DNA from: Amphiura filiformis
Taxonomy: Eukaryota; Echinodermata; Ophiuroidea; Amphilepidida; Amphiuridae
Length of the DNA: 64,000 nucleotides
Assembly: GCF_039555335.1 (NCBI RefSeq)
Contig: NC_092647.1
Span: 8,997,274 to 9,061,273, forward strand
Direction of reading: 5' to 3'
In this document: in pieces, positions 12,577 to 26,300 of the stretch
Layout of the letters: every line of letters begins with the position of its first letter
How positions within the stretch are numbered: the first letter of the stretch is position 1
Notes under the pieces: model-generated
Told to the model about the DNA's origin: nothing
Databases searched by the model: none
The model's input: the letters and a program-made list of their open reading frames with translations, nothing else
Translations under genes and position numbers: made by a program

Positions 12577-14260
12577 CCAAGTAGTACGAGAATGTGGAAG
12601 TAGTCTTGATTGGAGTTTTCAATATACTGTAGATGGACAAAGAATTGAATGAAAATTGATGTCAAATGATAAAGAGAAGGGAATTGGTTGATGTAATTGT
12701 TATGAAACCACCATTGAGAGTAATTTCAACAATTTAAGGTAACGATACTAATAATAACTTGCCAATTAGAAATTCCCATTGAGTAATAAAGGAAGACAGT
12801 AACAAAAACAAAATAGGAGATAACTTTTTTATTCAATCATAAAATATTACATAGAGAATTCTAATATAAATTTCACATACAAAATATTCATGGGAAGTGT
12901 TGTTTATTGTAAACCTAAATTACCAATTAAATATTGCCTTAAATGAGAGAGACTTTTATACCTATCCACCAGTGGAAGAAAATGGCCATGTGCATGGCTC
13001 AAGTTGCATGACTGCCGCTACAGGTGAGTGGAATAATTTATGGTATATCATACCGCATAATCTGTTTGAATTTGCAACTTTTCAAATCGCATCAAATTCC
13101 ATTAATCCGAAGGTTTTTTTATTATTCCAATCATTTTATTTAGCATAAGCGTGGTATCCGTCTTCCAGAATTCTTGACATATTTGTATCAATTTGTTTGC
13201 TACAAGTGCTAAAGGACTTTCTTGATTTAGATGTGTTCATTATAATTATATGTACCTCTATAAATGTGTATAACATACATTGTATGCACTAAAATTATTT
13301 GCATTATAAGCAATCAATGATGCTGCAAGAATTGTCAACATTATTATGTGTTACAAGTAACAGCATATATATGCACCATATTATTACACAGAGACACACA
13401 CAGCCACAGACAACATATTTAAGATAATAATATATAAAAATAGCACTGTGTAGTTATTTTATGTAATTAAAATATTTTATAAAACATTGATATGTGCCAT
13501 CATTCATTTACATACAAAATAAAATATATAATATATAATATTATATTACTTGTGTTACAAGTAACAGCATATGCACCATATAATATTAATATCAAAATAT
13601 TAATATCAAATATAATATTATATCAAAATATTTGGAAATGTTTGAAAAATTCCACTTATCTTAAAATATGTGACACAATCTGCCCCACGGGAGCCAAAGG
13701 AGGCATTTTTGAAAATTGAGTTACGATAATAATTAATATGCGGCCTTTGGCCCCCATGGGCTAGAGCGTGTCACATATAAAAATTTAAGACACAAATGAT
13801 ATAAATAGGTGAATTTGATCATAGTTTATGAACCATTGACTGCTTGAGGTTATATGTCTACAATGGGTTTCTATATTCAACAGCCTCACTTGTGTAAGAA
13901 TCAAAGAATGTACAATATAGTTTGATCAGCTCGTAATCTGTGGGAATCTTTAGGACTTTACCACCACGCCGAAAAAGTAGACCCATGTTACGGGGGGATT
14001 CACCCGCAATTTTCTTTTCCTCTTAGGAAAAAAGTTCTGAATATTTTCACTCGCAATTTCTTTTGTATTTCCTATGTATTTCTTTACTTTTGAAAGGCTG
14101 TATCTCAAAATACATGTAGCATTTTTGCACTTTGAAAAACTTTGCCCCCAATATTCAGATACTTCCAGACATGCTAGAGACATGAAATTTGGCACATTAA
14201 TAGAGTTTTTAATGCTATCCACCCTAAGGAAGCCCAAATTTTGAATTTCCCTTTACTTTT
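12577..14260 (-). other. MOCOS 3' UTR and downstream flank
   Basis: The region follows the MOCOS stop on the - strand. Candidate AATAAA signals (TTTATT on +) occur near 13112, 13136 and 12827, but the used site cannot be chosen. A ~35-bp block with 'gttacaagtaacagcatat' is repeated at about 13350 and 13553 in very AT-rich sequence. No other gene is seen. Confidence 0.5.
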
Positions 14261-14356
14261 TTAAGATATGTCCATCACAGTTACTACATCATTGATGCAA
14301 ATCATAGCAGATGTCGACAAGCTTGGGTCCCTCAATAAATGTATTCCAAATGGCAC
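14261..14356 (-). CDS. MOCOS: MOCOS terminal exon
   Basis: The exon follows a TTTGTTCTCAG acceptor and encodes VPFGIHLLRDPS, then MICINDVVTVM, and stops with TAA at 14263-14261. It corresponds to the VNFGMYL..LSVGSQVLPV end of vertebrate MOCOS. Its length is 96 bp in phase 0, continuing from the exon at 15278. Confidence 0.85.
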   Translation of the reverse strand: MPFGIHLLRDPSLSTSAMICINDVVTVMDIS

Positions 14357-17300
14357 CTGAGAACAAAGGAAACATATATGTATTAATATCCTTGGATTGA
14401 TCCACAGGGTTATCAATCTGAGCTATAGTCTGTCTCGTCTCAAGTTGAGAGTAACGCCATGTTGGATTTCACAGTGGCAGATTCAAATCATGCATGCTAA
14501 CCTAATCCCATGGGGTGTATAAGCACGGGTAGAAGAGCGATTTGTCTATACTCTGGCGACATACTCCCATAAATGCATTGATTCAAATCTGCCACTGGAA
14601 AATTGAACATCATGATGACATTACTCTGAGAAGAGACACACCCTAGCTATGATAGACCATTTTGTGATTCACAGCTTACAAACAGCTCACCTCCCTGTGG
14701 GTAGGGTTAATGTGACTTGCCGTGTGTTTTTACGTGCTTCATTGGCTGTTTACTCTGACATGCAATCAGACACTTCAGGTATACCTTTCTGATACACTTG
14801 TAAGCCCAACACTCATAGACTTCTTTGCCACAACAGTACTTGTCTGAAGAACCATGTCCCAGTCTCAAAGCCCTTAGAAAGGCTCACATATGGAAAGGTC
14901 TGTAAGACATGTATAGGGGTGTGTGCTCATGTGTTTACAGACAAACGAGGACATGCACACGTCCATGTTTGCATAGTCCTAAACTTTGTCCATATGTTTG
15001 GAGGCGAACACACGTAATGGTATGTGTGGGGGGTATGCACATTATATATATACCCTCCTCGAGGCAGTAATTTAGATATTGTGTTTTATTGTATCTCTAA
15101 ACGTAATTAATATTAAAAGTAAAAGTACACATTTTTTTTAAAGGATATGATGCAAGGAATCCATCCAGCATAACAGATTCCTGTAATAATCAACAATTTT
15201 TGAGAAAATCACAAAATTAGATTTTATTTTACTACATCGAGGAAGGCATCTGGAACATGCCATGCCTATTAACTTACCCTCTTTCCTCTGAATGTTGTCA
15301 GTGTCATCAGTGGTTCTTTGCTCCTTTCTGCTGTATCTTGATTTATACAAATCATCTGGCATCTGGTGCATAAACCTCCAACCTACAAGGAGTGCAAGGA
15401 GAAAATATAAGTAACTACACAATATGTGTTTAACAAAGTGATGGTGTATTCACATCTATTTGAAATCTGGCATAGGCATTAGGCCATTTGTGTGTATATT
15501 ACACAAAAGCAAACCAAACATCAAATAACAAAACCAAACATGTATTCACACTCAAATTTGTGTAGATAAATGGATTTTGATCATTCATTATGAGACGTTC
15601 CAAAAGTACTCAGCACCAGAAACTATCATGCTCTATCACCCTATAGCCACAAAGTTTCACTTAAATCTGACTTGGTCATTGAGTGGATGAATGGAATGTT
15701 GGCCATGCAATTAACATATAAAACGTCACAAACATTCAGTACCAGAACTTATCAACTCAATCAGTCTGACAACTTTGAAATTTATCTGCTATTAGGTTAA
15801 AGGTGGTAGAGTGGATTAATGATTTCTACTACACATTGACAAAGATGAACACCTGTTCATATCAACTTCATAAAGGCCCTACCATGAATACGTGTTGGCT
15901 AATCTGACAAAGGGACACCCACCATGAATACTTGTTGGCCAATCTGACAAAGGGACACCTACCATGAATACGTGTTGGCTAATCTGACAAAGGGACACCC
16001 ACCATGAATACTTGTTGGCCAATCTGACAAAGGGACACCTACCATGAATACATGTTGGCAAATCTGACAAAGGGACACCTACCTTGAATACTTGTTGGCT
16101 AATCTGACAAAGGGACACCTACCATGAATACTTCTTGGCCAATCTGACAAAGGGACACCTACCATGAATACTTGTTGGCTAATCTGACAAAGGGACACCT
16201 ACCTTGAATACTTGTTGGCCAATCTGACAAAGGGACACCTACCTTGAATACTTGTTGGCCAATCTGACAAAGGGACACCCACCATGAATACTTGTTGGCT
16301 AATCTGACAAAGGGACACCTACCTTGAATACATGTTGGCCAATCTGACAAAGGGACACCTACTCTGAATACTTGTTGGCCAATCTGACAAAGGGACACCC
16401 ACCATGAATATTTGTTGGCCAATCTGACAAAGGGACACCCACCATGAATATTTGTTGGCCAATCTGACAAAGGGACACCTACCTTGAATACTTGTAGGCC
16501 AATCTGACAAAGGGACACCTACCTTGGAATACTTGTTGGCCAATCTGACAAAGGGATATCCACCATGAATACTTGTTGGCCAATATGACAAAGGACCACC
16601 TACCTTGAATACATGTTGGCAAATCTGACAAAGGGACACCTACCTTGAATACGTGTTGGCTAATCTGACAAAGGGACACCTACCTTGAATACTTGTTGGC
16701 AAATCTGACAAAGGGACACCCACCATGAATACTCGTTGGCCAATATAACAAAGGACCACCTACCTTGAATACATGTTGGCCAATCTGACAAAGGGACACC
16801 TACCTTGAATACGTGTTGGCTAATCTGACAAAGGGACACCTACCTTGAATACTTGTTGGCAAATCTGACAAAGGGACACCCACCATGAATACTTGTTGGC
16901 CAATATAACAAAGGACCACCTACCTTGAATACATGTTGGCCAATCTGACAAAGGGACACCTACCTTGAATACTTGTTGGCCAATCTGACAAAGGGACACC
17001 TACCTTGAATACTTGTTGGCCAATCTGACAAAGGACCACCTACCTTGAATACATGTTGGCAAATCTTACAAAGGGACACCTACCATGAATACATGTTGGC
17101 TAATCTGACAAAGGGACACCTACCATGAATACTTATTGGCCAATCTGACAAAGGGACACCTACCATGAATACTTATTGGCCAATCTGACAAAGGGAATAC
17201 ACCAATCTGACAAAGGGACACCTACCATGAATACTTATTGGCCAATCTGACAAAGGGACACCTACCATGAATACATGTTGGCCAATCTGACAAAGGGACA

Positions 17301-20300
17301 CCTTCCTTCAATACATGTTGGCCAATCTGACAAAGGGACACCTACCATGAATACTTGTTGGCCAAACTGACAAAGGGACACCCACCATGAATACTTGTTG
17401 GCCAAACTGACAAAGGGACACCCACCATGAATACTTGTTGGCCAATCTGACAAAGGGACACCTACCATGAATACTTATTGGCCAATCTGACAAAGGGACA
17501 CCTGCCAAGAATACTTGTTGGCCAATCTGACAAAGGGACACCTACCTTGAATACATGTTGACCAATCTGACAGAGGGACACCTACCTTGAATACATGTTG
17601 GCCAATCTGACAAAGGGACACCTACCTTGAATACATGTTTGTTTGTTTGTTTGTTTACCCAGGTGGGTCCGTGAGGAACACATGCTAATCCATGGAAAAC
17701 CATGGACCGTTCCAAGCTCATACAAATGCACAAGCCTGGATAGCCAGTGTAGGCTAATATATGCATGCTGGCCTAGATAGCTTTGATAAACAAAGCAAGA
17801 AATGGAAGAAAATAGCTAGGAAAAAGAGAAAAGAGAGAAGTGGGCCAATCTGACAAAGGGACACCTACTCTGAATACTTGTTGGCCAATCTGCCAAAGGG
17901 ACACCCACCATGAATATTTGTTGGCCAATCTGACAAAGGGCCACCTACCTTGAATACTTGTTGGCCAATTTGACAAAGGGACACCTACCTTGAATACTTG
18001 TTGGCCAATCTGACAAAGGGATATCCAACATGAATACTTGTTGGCCAATCTGCCAAAGGGACACCCACCATGAATATTTGTTGGCCAATCTGACAAAGGG
18101 CCACCTACCTTGAATACTTGTTGGCCAATTTGACAAAGGGCCACCTACCTTGAATACTTGTTGGCTAATCTGACAAAGGGACACATACCTTGAATACTTG
18201 TTGGCTAATCTGACAAAGGGACACCTACCATGAATACATGTTGGCTAATCTGACAAAGGGACACCTACCATGAATATGTGTTGGCCAATCTGACAAAGGG
18301 ACACCTACCATGAATATATGTTGGCTAATCTGACAAAGGGACACCTACCATGAATACGTGTTGGCCAATCTGACAAAGGGACACCTACCATGAATACTTG
18401 TTGGCTAATCTGACAAAGGGACACCTACCATGAATACGTGTTGGCTAATCTGACAAAGGGACACCTACCATGAATACTTGTTGGCCAATCTGACAAAGGG
18501 ACACCCACCATGAATACGTGTTGGCCAATCTAACAAAGGGACACCTACCATGAATACGTGTTGGCCAATCTGACAAAGGGACACCCACCATGAATACATG
18601 TTGGCTAATCCGACAAAGGGACACCTACCATGAATATGTGTTGGCCAATCTGACAAAGGGACACCTACCATGAATACTTGTTGGCCAATCTGACAAAGGG
18701 ACACCCACCATGAATACTTGTTGGCCAATCTGACAAAGGGACACCTACCATGAATACTTGTTGGCTAATCTGACAAAGGGACACCTACCATGAATACTTG
18801 TTGGCCAATCTGACAAAGGGACACCCACCATGAATACTTGTTGGCCAATCTGACAAAGGGACACCTACCATGAATACATATTGGCTAATCTGACAAAGGG
18901 ACACCTACCATGAATATGTGTTGGCCAATCTGACAAAGGGACACCCACCATGAATACTTGTTGGCCAATCTGACAAAAAGACACCCACCATGAATACTTG
19001 TTGGCCAATCTGACAAAGGGACACACCTACCATGAATACTTGTTGGCTAATCTGACAAAGGGACACCTACCATGAATACATGTTGGCTAATCTGACAAAG
19101 GGACACCTACCATGAATATTTGTTGGCCAATCTGACAAAGGGACACCTACCATGAATACTTGTTGGCCAATCTGACAAAGGGACACCCACCATGAATACA
19201 TGTTGGCTAATCTGACAAAGGGACACCTACCATGAATACGTGTTGGCCAATCTGACAAAGGGACACCTACCATAAATACTTGTTGGCCAATCTGACAAAG
19301 GGACACCCACCATGAATACGTGTTGGCCAATCTAACAAAGGGACACCTACCATGAATACGTGTTGGCCAATCTGACAAAGGGACACCCACCATGAATACT
19401 TGTTGGCCAATCTGACAGAGGGACACCTACCATGAATACGTGTTGGCCAATCTAACAAAGGGACACCTACCATGAATACGTGTTGGCCAATCTAACAAAG
19501 GGACACCTACCATGAATACGTGTTGGCCAATCTGACAAAGGGACACCCACCATGAATACTTGTTGGCTAATCTGACAAAGGGACACCTTCCTTCAATACT
19601 TGTTGGCCAATCTGACAAAGGGACACCTACCATGAATACTTGTTGGCCAATCTGACAAAGGGACACCTACCATGAATATGTGTTGGCTAATCTGACAAAG
19701 GGACACCCACCATGAATACTTGTTGGCCAATCTGACAAAGGGACACCTACCATGCATACTTGTTGGCTAATCTGACAAAGGGACACCTACCATGAATACT
19801 TGTTGGCCAATCTGACAAAGGGACACCTACCATGCATACTTGTTGGCTAATCTGACAAAGGGACACCCACCATGAATACTTGTTGGCCAATCTGACAAAG
19901 GGACACCCACCATGAATACTTGTTGGCCAATCTGACAAAGGGACACCCACCATGAATACTTGTTGGCCAATCTGACAAAGGGACACCTACCATGAATACT
20001 TGTTGACCAATTTGCATTTTCTTCCATTTGTCTTCTTGAAAACTGCTCACATTGTCAATCACAAAGTTGCCACGGAAACGTCCCAAAAGGTTCTCTATCT
20101 CAACATATTTTTCTTGACCTGTAGACAATACAATGCTGCGTTTTTCTGACATATGGCTATATTTTTCATGGATGTTTTCCAGAAGGACCTTACAACTGCT
20201 TCGATTTAACAACAGGTATGGCGATTCCTGAGCTAAGGAGAGCTGTGCCTTCTGATCAGAGGCTAACACTGTATAAAGAAAGAAAATAAAGGGTTACTTT

Positions 20301-23300
20301 AAAAAAACAAATTATATAAAACGTATAGCAAATCTTTTGGTTTTATTTCAGCTCCCCAATTCTTTTAATAAAATCACCTCACACGCCAAATTTTAATTCC
20401 AAAGACCCAATTTTGGAGTGAAAAAATTTCTCAATACAAAACCTTTAAAAGTGATGGCCTCCTGAAAAACAAACAGAGAATCATGTGCTAGGAAAACCGG
20501 CTGTATGGTTCATTCTCTTGGTTAAGCTGATATCACACAAAGGCAGAAAAGTGTTGAGAAATCAGGGGATGCATGTGTAGTCTGTCTACTCTTCCACGTG
20601 TTGGTTGATATGCACATGCTTGAAATTTTATTCAAAAGGGCCAACTTGCCTACTGCTTGTTTGTTTGTTGTTTACCTCAGTTGGTCTTGACGGGACACAA
20701 ACTTAGGTCCATGGTTCAGACCTCTACAAAATCCTGGGGGGTACTCAAATATTTTCTTGGCAGGTAAGTGTCACCCATATTTCAAAACTATGGCCACCGG
20801 GCTGGAGTTTGGGGACATAAAATGGGGTCTCCAGAACTAAAAAAACTAAAAATCAGCAATAAGTGCTTGGAACTCAAATTTGAAGCCAATTAACATGCAC
20901 TTATAGAAAATAAATAAATTATTTTGACATGCACTTATAGAAAATAAATAAATTATTGTCTTACTTTATAAATTATAAATACTGTAAAATGACACATAAC
21001 TAAAGTGAGGCCACTTTCTACACCAACCCACCAATCCTTGTAACCTGCCGGTCTTCGGTTTTTACTTGCACGTTGTAAATTTATGAGCACCTTCTGACAC
21101 GTATGCACAGCACAATCCTCCTAGGACAAGCCTAGCTTACTGAAGGAGTGAATCAACTCAAGACTCAAGTGTATTTGGAGGAAATTCTGAATGGAACTTT
21201 CAAATAGGGTTCTCTGGCATTGAAAAAGAAATTGATGGGGGTCTCCAGAATGAAAAAAAAAAAAAAGCTTGAAAAGGGGGGTCATGATGGCGCCACTTTG
21301 GTATAGTGCAAGGTACATAGAGTAAACTTGATTCTGAGCATATAGATATGCACATGATGTACATATAAAGCTGATATTCACTACAAAATCTTACCTTCTT
21401 TAAATTTACAGTCTCTTTTGAAGTTGTCATTTTGTTGTAGCAGACGACAGGATTTACCTAGAGCAGACGACAACCACTCTGCCACTGTATCCCCACAATC
21501 CAACATCTCCACTCTGTCAAAACAAAGATTATTTTAAAGATGAGACTAAGGTCGTGTTCTCATTACAGACATGGGGTCTCGTACCTAGGTCCGAGTCCAC
21601 ATACAAGTGGACTCAGTCCACATTGATTTCGCGTTCTCACTAACACCAAAATGCTGATGTAGGATCGACTCCACTTACCCGGATGTTATAATATCAATGC
21701 ATGACGTCACAAATTCTGTTGCAATGTATGTTTTGAGCCGAACTCACATCACAAATCAAACTTTACTAGACTATCAATTTAGAAAGATCATTTTTTTATT
21801 CCAGGCCCCCTGATATATTTCTGCAATCTATGGATATGTTATTTTGTGATATGTATAATTTGGAAAGATCTGAAATAAAACGCTCTAAAAACTATTATTT
21901 TATATTAGGCCTATACGTGTAAAATGAGAGAAATACATCGGGTTGTTATTTCTGATTTTGGTCAAGCACACCGATTTACACGCAACACAACCTCTAAATC
22001 ACCATCAAAAATACTATTTTTGATTGGTAATTTAGCAAAATGTACACCTCAAAAACGAATATATTACACCTGAATAATATCCTTTTGAAGTTCAAAGTCG
22101 TTTTGTTTAATTCTGAAACTGGATAAAATCTGTATCTTGCCGCGATGCCGTTGTTTTCACACTGCACGAGAAGCATGCTGCTCATCATACTACGGCAAGC
22201 ATCTCAAACGAACTTCCGTGTACATAGCCACTTTCCCCGAGCTTTTTCCACATAAGAAATAAATTTTGTAAATTACTACATGAAATAAAGCCTGTAGAAA
22301 CTTGTTCTATAATACCAGCTATGAATTTTTAAAGTTGAAAATGCATATGTTTAATGGAAAATTATCAAATGTAGACTGTATATTGTACAACGCCGGCCAT
22401 CAAGGTCGTGCATAGAGCATTTCCGGTATAAGTGGATCGAGTCCACTTGTAAACGCGTTCTCACTATGCTGTTTGATACCACGTCCTAGGTACAAGACTA
22501 CCTCAATGAGGTGGTCTCGATGCTACATCCTGGATGTAGGGTCGAGACCACTTATTTCGCATTCTCACTATGCTTGGAAGTGGACTCGATGTAGGATCGA
22601 GTCCACGTCCTGGTATCAAACAGGCATAGTGAGAACGCGCCCTTATACTATGACAACACACTGACAAATTCAAACTTCTATCTACAATGAAAGTCAGAAC
22701 CTACTGACCATCCATGATTTGAATTATGGTCCTTCAGATCTACAAAATGAAAATATTATATGTAAAGAAAATAAGAACAGGAATGGGTATTTTTCTTTAA
22801 ATTACTACTGTATTGTTAGGGGCTGGCATTTTCTTCTTGGAAGGGGGTCACAAAAATACTGGGGGGTCATAGAATTTTCAGACCAAAAATAGGGGGTTAT
22901 AATTTTTTAACACCCAAAATAGGGGGTTATAGAATTAAAATTTTCGCGCGCTGCGCGCGCATTCCTTAACTTCGCAGTCGAAATGTGCGTACAATCGATG
23001 CAAAATATTTACACGCTCCGCGCGCCTTCTTTACTCTTACAATAAAGATTTTAACGCGCTCCACACACTTTCTTCACTTTTAAGTTTTGACGCTCAGCCA
23101 TTTAGTTCCGCAATGAATAATTTTTCTTGAGTCTGTGTAGTTGTAAGGGGGGTCATAAACATTTTTCGACCCGCGATAGGGGGGTCGTAAAAAATTTTGC
23201 CCGCGATAGGGGGAGTCATAAAAAATTGACTCGGTCACCGACATATTTGTGACCCCCTTCCGAAGAAAATGCCAGCCCCCTTACTATTGAATGACATTTG

Positions 23301-26300
23301 ACAAGTGGGTATCAAAATGCACATAAATATATCATCCTTTCTATGCAGCAGCTATAGGCTTATTTATAACAGCTGCATTACTTTTTGTGCATACTTTATA
23401 AAGGTCAATGTAAGGAAACTTAGCATTGCGAATTTAAAAACAAGGGAAACAGTTCAAAATTGGCAAAGTAACTGGAATGGTTGGTTATTTGGTGGTGTAT
23501 ACACCAATGCATCTTTGACTTCCCACAGTTTACATGCATTGCACCAGTCAATACAATAAAGGCTAAGGCATTTGCATCAGATCCCACTCTCTTTTACACA
23601 TCATTATGGTTGCCATGAAATCCTCAAGGTGCAACTGGTTAAGGGGGCATCAAGTATGACCACAAAATCTCAAAAAGCACTGTAAACAAGTATTTGCAAG
23701 GTCTGATAATGCACCCCTACAGAAATGTGATACACAAGTGCAATTTATTAAATTCACTTGTTTTAGATAACCTATTCAAGATACGTACATACGGCCGTGT
23801 GTCTTGAACTCGCCACCCTTAGCGTTACATGACAAATATTATGATTTTTTACATCAACCGTGTTTCTATTTAGATTATCTCCACAATCATCAACCCTAAA
23901 CTAGCAAAAGTATACATTTTTGGAAAGCTGAAGGCATAAGCAATTCAAATATATACATTTCAACTCATTATACAGGGTGACCTGCAAGTTATACAGGGTG
24001 GAATAAAAAGATTTTGATAAAAATGGGTCACTCAATGCATTGCTTATTACCAACTTACAGTAATAAACTGGAAGTAAACAACATTCATTTGGTTAGAGGA
24101 TATGGAGAGCCAACTGTCTTTGGAAGAAACCAAACTCACAGCTGTTTGGTAATCGCGGAATATAGGGTGTCCCAAAGTATGTTAGATTTTTTTACAATTC
24201 AACATATTTTGAACCTAAACATTTTCCCCCTAACCCATACAGAAAAAATATGTCCATATTTAGATTCCTCGTCAAATTTCCCTTCAGAAAATCTAAACTT
24301 TGACTATGATAGGATAAGTAATTAAAATTTTACAGTAACTTTTAGATTTTGAAGACATCTGCATTACTTACTACAGTGTTTAATATGACAACGAGTAGTT
24401 TGTATGGAAAAGTTTGTATTTTCTAGACTAAACCAATCATAAATGATTAAAAACAATTAGTAGAATTGTTTAGCTGTAAGGCCATTAGTCTTTTAGATGC
24501 TAAATAGAGTCCAAATCCAATTACAGCCTTTACAGAAGCAGATTACGCACTAAAAATACCAATCCCATAGAGTTTGTGTGTACCACATCCCCCACCACCA
24601 CATCCCCCACCACCGCCACCCCGCCCATTCTGAATTCTATGAAGCACAGTGTCAGTATTAAAAAAGTTCAAGTATTTCTTTTTACAGGGTTGAAAGTGCA
24701 TTTTATTTAGCAATAAAATGAGACTTTGGCAAAAATGTAACATCGCCAACTTTTTTTGGTGGCGAGCTCGAGACACACGACCATACCATGCCTGATCATG
24801 AAAAAGACCCTTTTTATGTGAATCTTTGGTCATTCATGATCCCCCCTGGTCAATAACCAGTGTCCCCCTCTCCCCGGCATGGAATGCAAAATAATAATGT
24901 GCAAGTGCAAGCTCAACTAAGGATGAAATGCAGAGAGAGATCAAGACAAACTGTCATTTGTCAATTTGTTGTTTGAGGTGATACACTTACCTATCCCCAC
25001 ATACTTTGCTGTGACATAGCTTAGACACAGTAACCTGGCCTCCTGCAACTTGGCTGGTTTTCAAAGGTACTTCCAAGGTCTTTAATCCTAATAAGAAAGT
25101 GACATAAGTCAAATTTAGAAAGTCTTGTATTGAATATAAAGTTAGAGTATGTCTAGTACAGACCTCAATAAATGGTGAGGTAATGGGATTGGATTGGAGG
25201 ATGTGGGCAAATATTCATGATCATTTTTATTTTGTTCACATATATCTTGGTTCTCTTTATGTCCTATACATCGGGATAAAACCAGCCTTTCAGCCATTGG
25301 CTTGTAGCTTGTCTGACTGACTGGTTTCTAGCATTAAAGTCTGCTCAATAAGACTCTAGTACGTCAGGTAGATAACAGATCGGGGATCATGTACATTCAA
25401 GTTCATTCCTGGCTATACTGCTGTCTTCATCAATGGGAAATAACTTGTTGCTTTTAGCCAATAGTTTGTTTGAAAATATATGATCCGTAAAAAATCTCTA
25501 GTATTCCAATCTTTATTTGGTGGAGAATAAAAATGTCTACACAATGTAGTCTGTTATCATACTTATATAAGAAGTGTTATTATAAAGTTTGATTGGCTTA
25601 TATAATAGGCAAATATTATTCGGTTTTTGTTACTGTGCGCATCAATAAAGTCCCAACTTACGCTCGTGTAAATTCACATAAGTGTGAGCCAGTCACAAAT
25701 TATGCAACGGGCAACTGGCCTAAGTGCTGTGCCCAACTGCGTGTATGCCATTCTATATCAATACACAATGTTATGAGTCTACTTTTTTCACCTATTATAA
25801 GCCGAACAAACTATAGCTCCTTACCTGGGTATGTTAATGTCATCATTCCAGTATTCAAGTCTATATCAGGCTTAATAAGACACATTTTGCTCTCTCTTTT
25901 CTGACTCAGACACACACCACTACTGTTTACTATCATCCAATGTCTGTCATAGAGTAGTCCTCTAGGTCCCAGCTCCCACTCACAAACCTGTACAGCAAAC
26001 AAAACACAAATTAAATTGTACAAATAAGGAGTCTTTAAAAATTGTAAAGAATTTATTTCATAAAACTCCATTTTAACAGCCAAATAACTGATTTAGAAAT
26101 GATTGACATGATGTTGTCCTCCCTCTGTGTTATCAATTAGTCTTCTTTCCTCGCATCATATCAAGGTTCTGTACAGTGGGGTAACTATAAGTACTCCCTA
26201 TTCCAGAAAAATACAGAACTAATTATCTGGGATTTAAAAAATATCCTGTTTTGCAAAATGAAACATAGCTAAATCCTAATCCTTTAGTGTACTGGCAATA

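Larger units (their letters stand above)
15882..20010 (-). repeat. 40-bp minisatellite derived from a MOCOS exon-intron junction
   Basis: About 98 tandem units of 40 bp. Read on the - strand, each unit is GTAGGTGTCCCTTTGT (intron-like) followed by CAGATTGGCCAACAAG and TATTCATG (exon-like). The last 24 nt of the MOCOS exon ending at 19991 match the second part with two mismatches. The first intron bases match the first part, so the founder unit spanned the splice junction. Common variants are GTGGGT for GTAGGT, CAAG for CATG before the donor, and single-base changes in 'ttggcc/ttggct' on the + strand. One truncated unit lies near 17195-17217, and a SINE-like insert at 17639-17842 splits the array. 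Confidence 0.95.

Noticed and set aside
12960..13030. + strand exon ending CTACAG|GTGAGT
   Set aside because: The donor is consensus, but the 83-codon frame resembles no protein and no partner exon exists; it lies in the MOCOS 3' flank.
15879..19986. Many 60-140 codon - strand ORFs with QQVFMVGVPLSD-type repeats
   Set aside because: They are conceptual translations of the 40-bp array. They open only because units rarely contain stops; TAG appears in one phase wherever the unit has GTAGGT.
8722..20010. CRISPR-like arrays
   Set aside because: The repeats are contiguous without unique spacers and lie in an intron-containing animal locus, so these are minisatellites.
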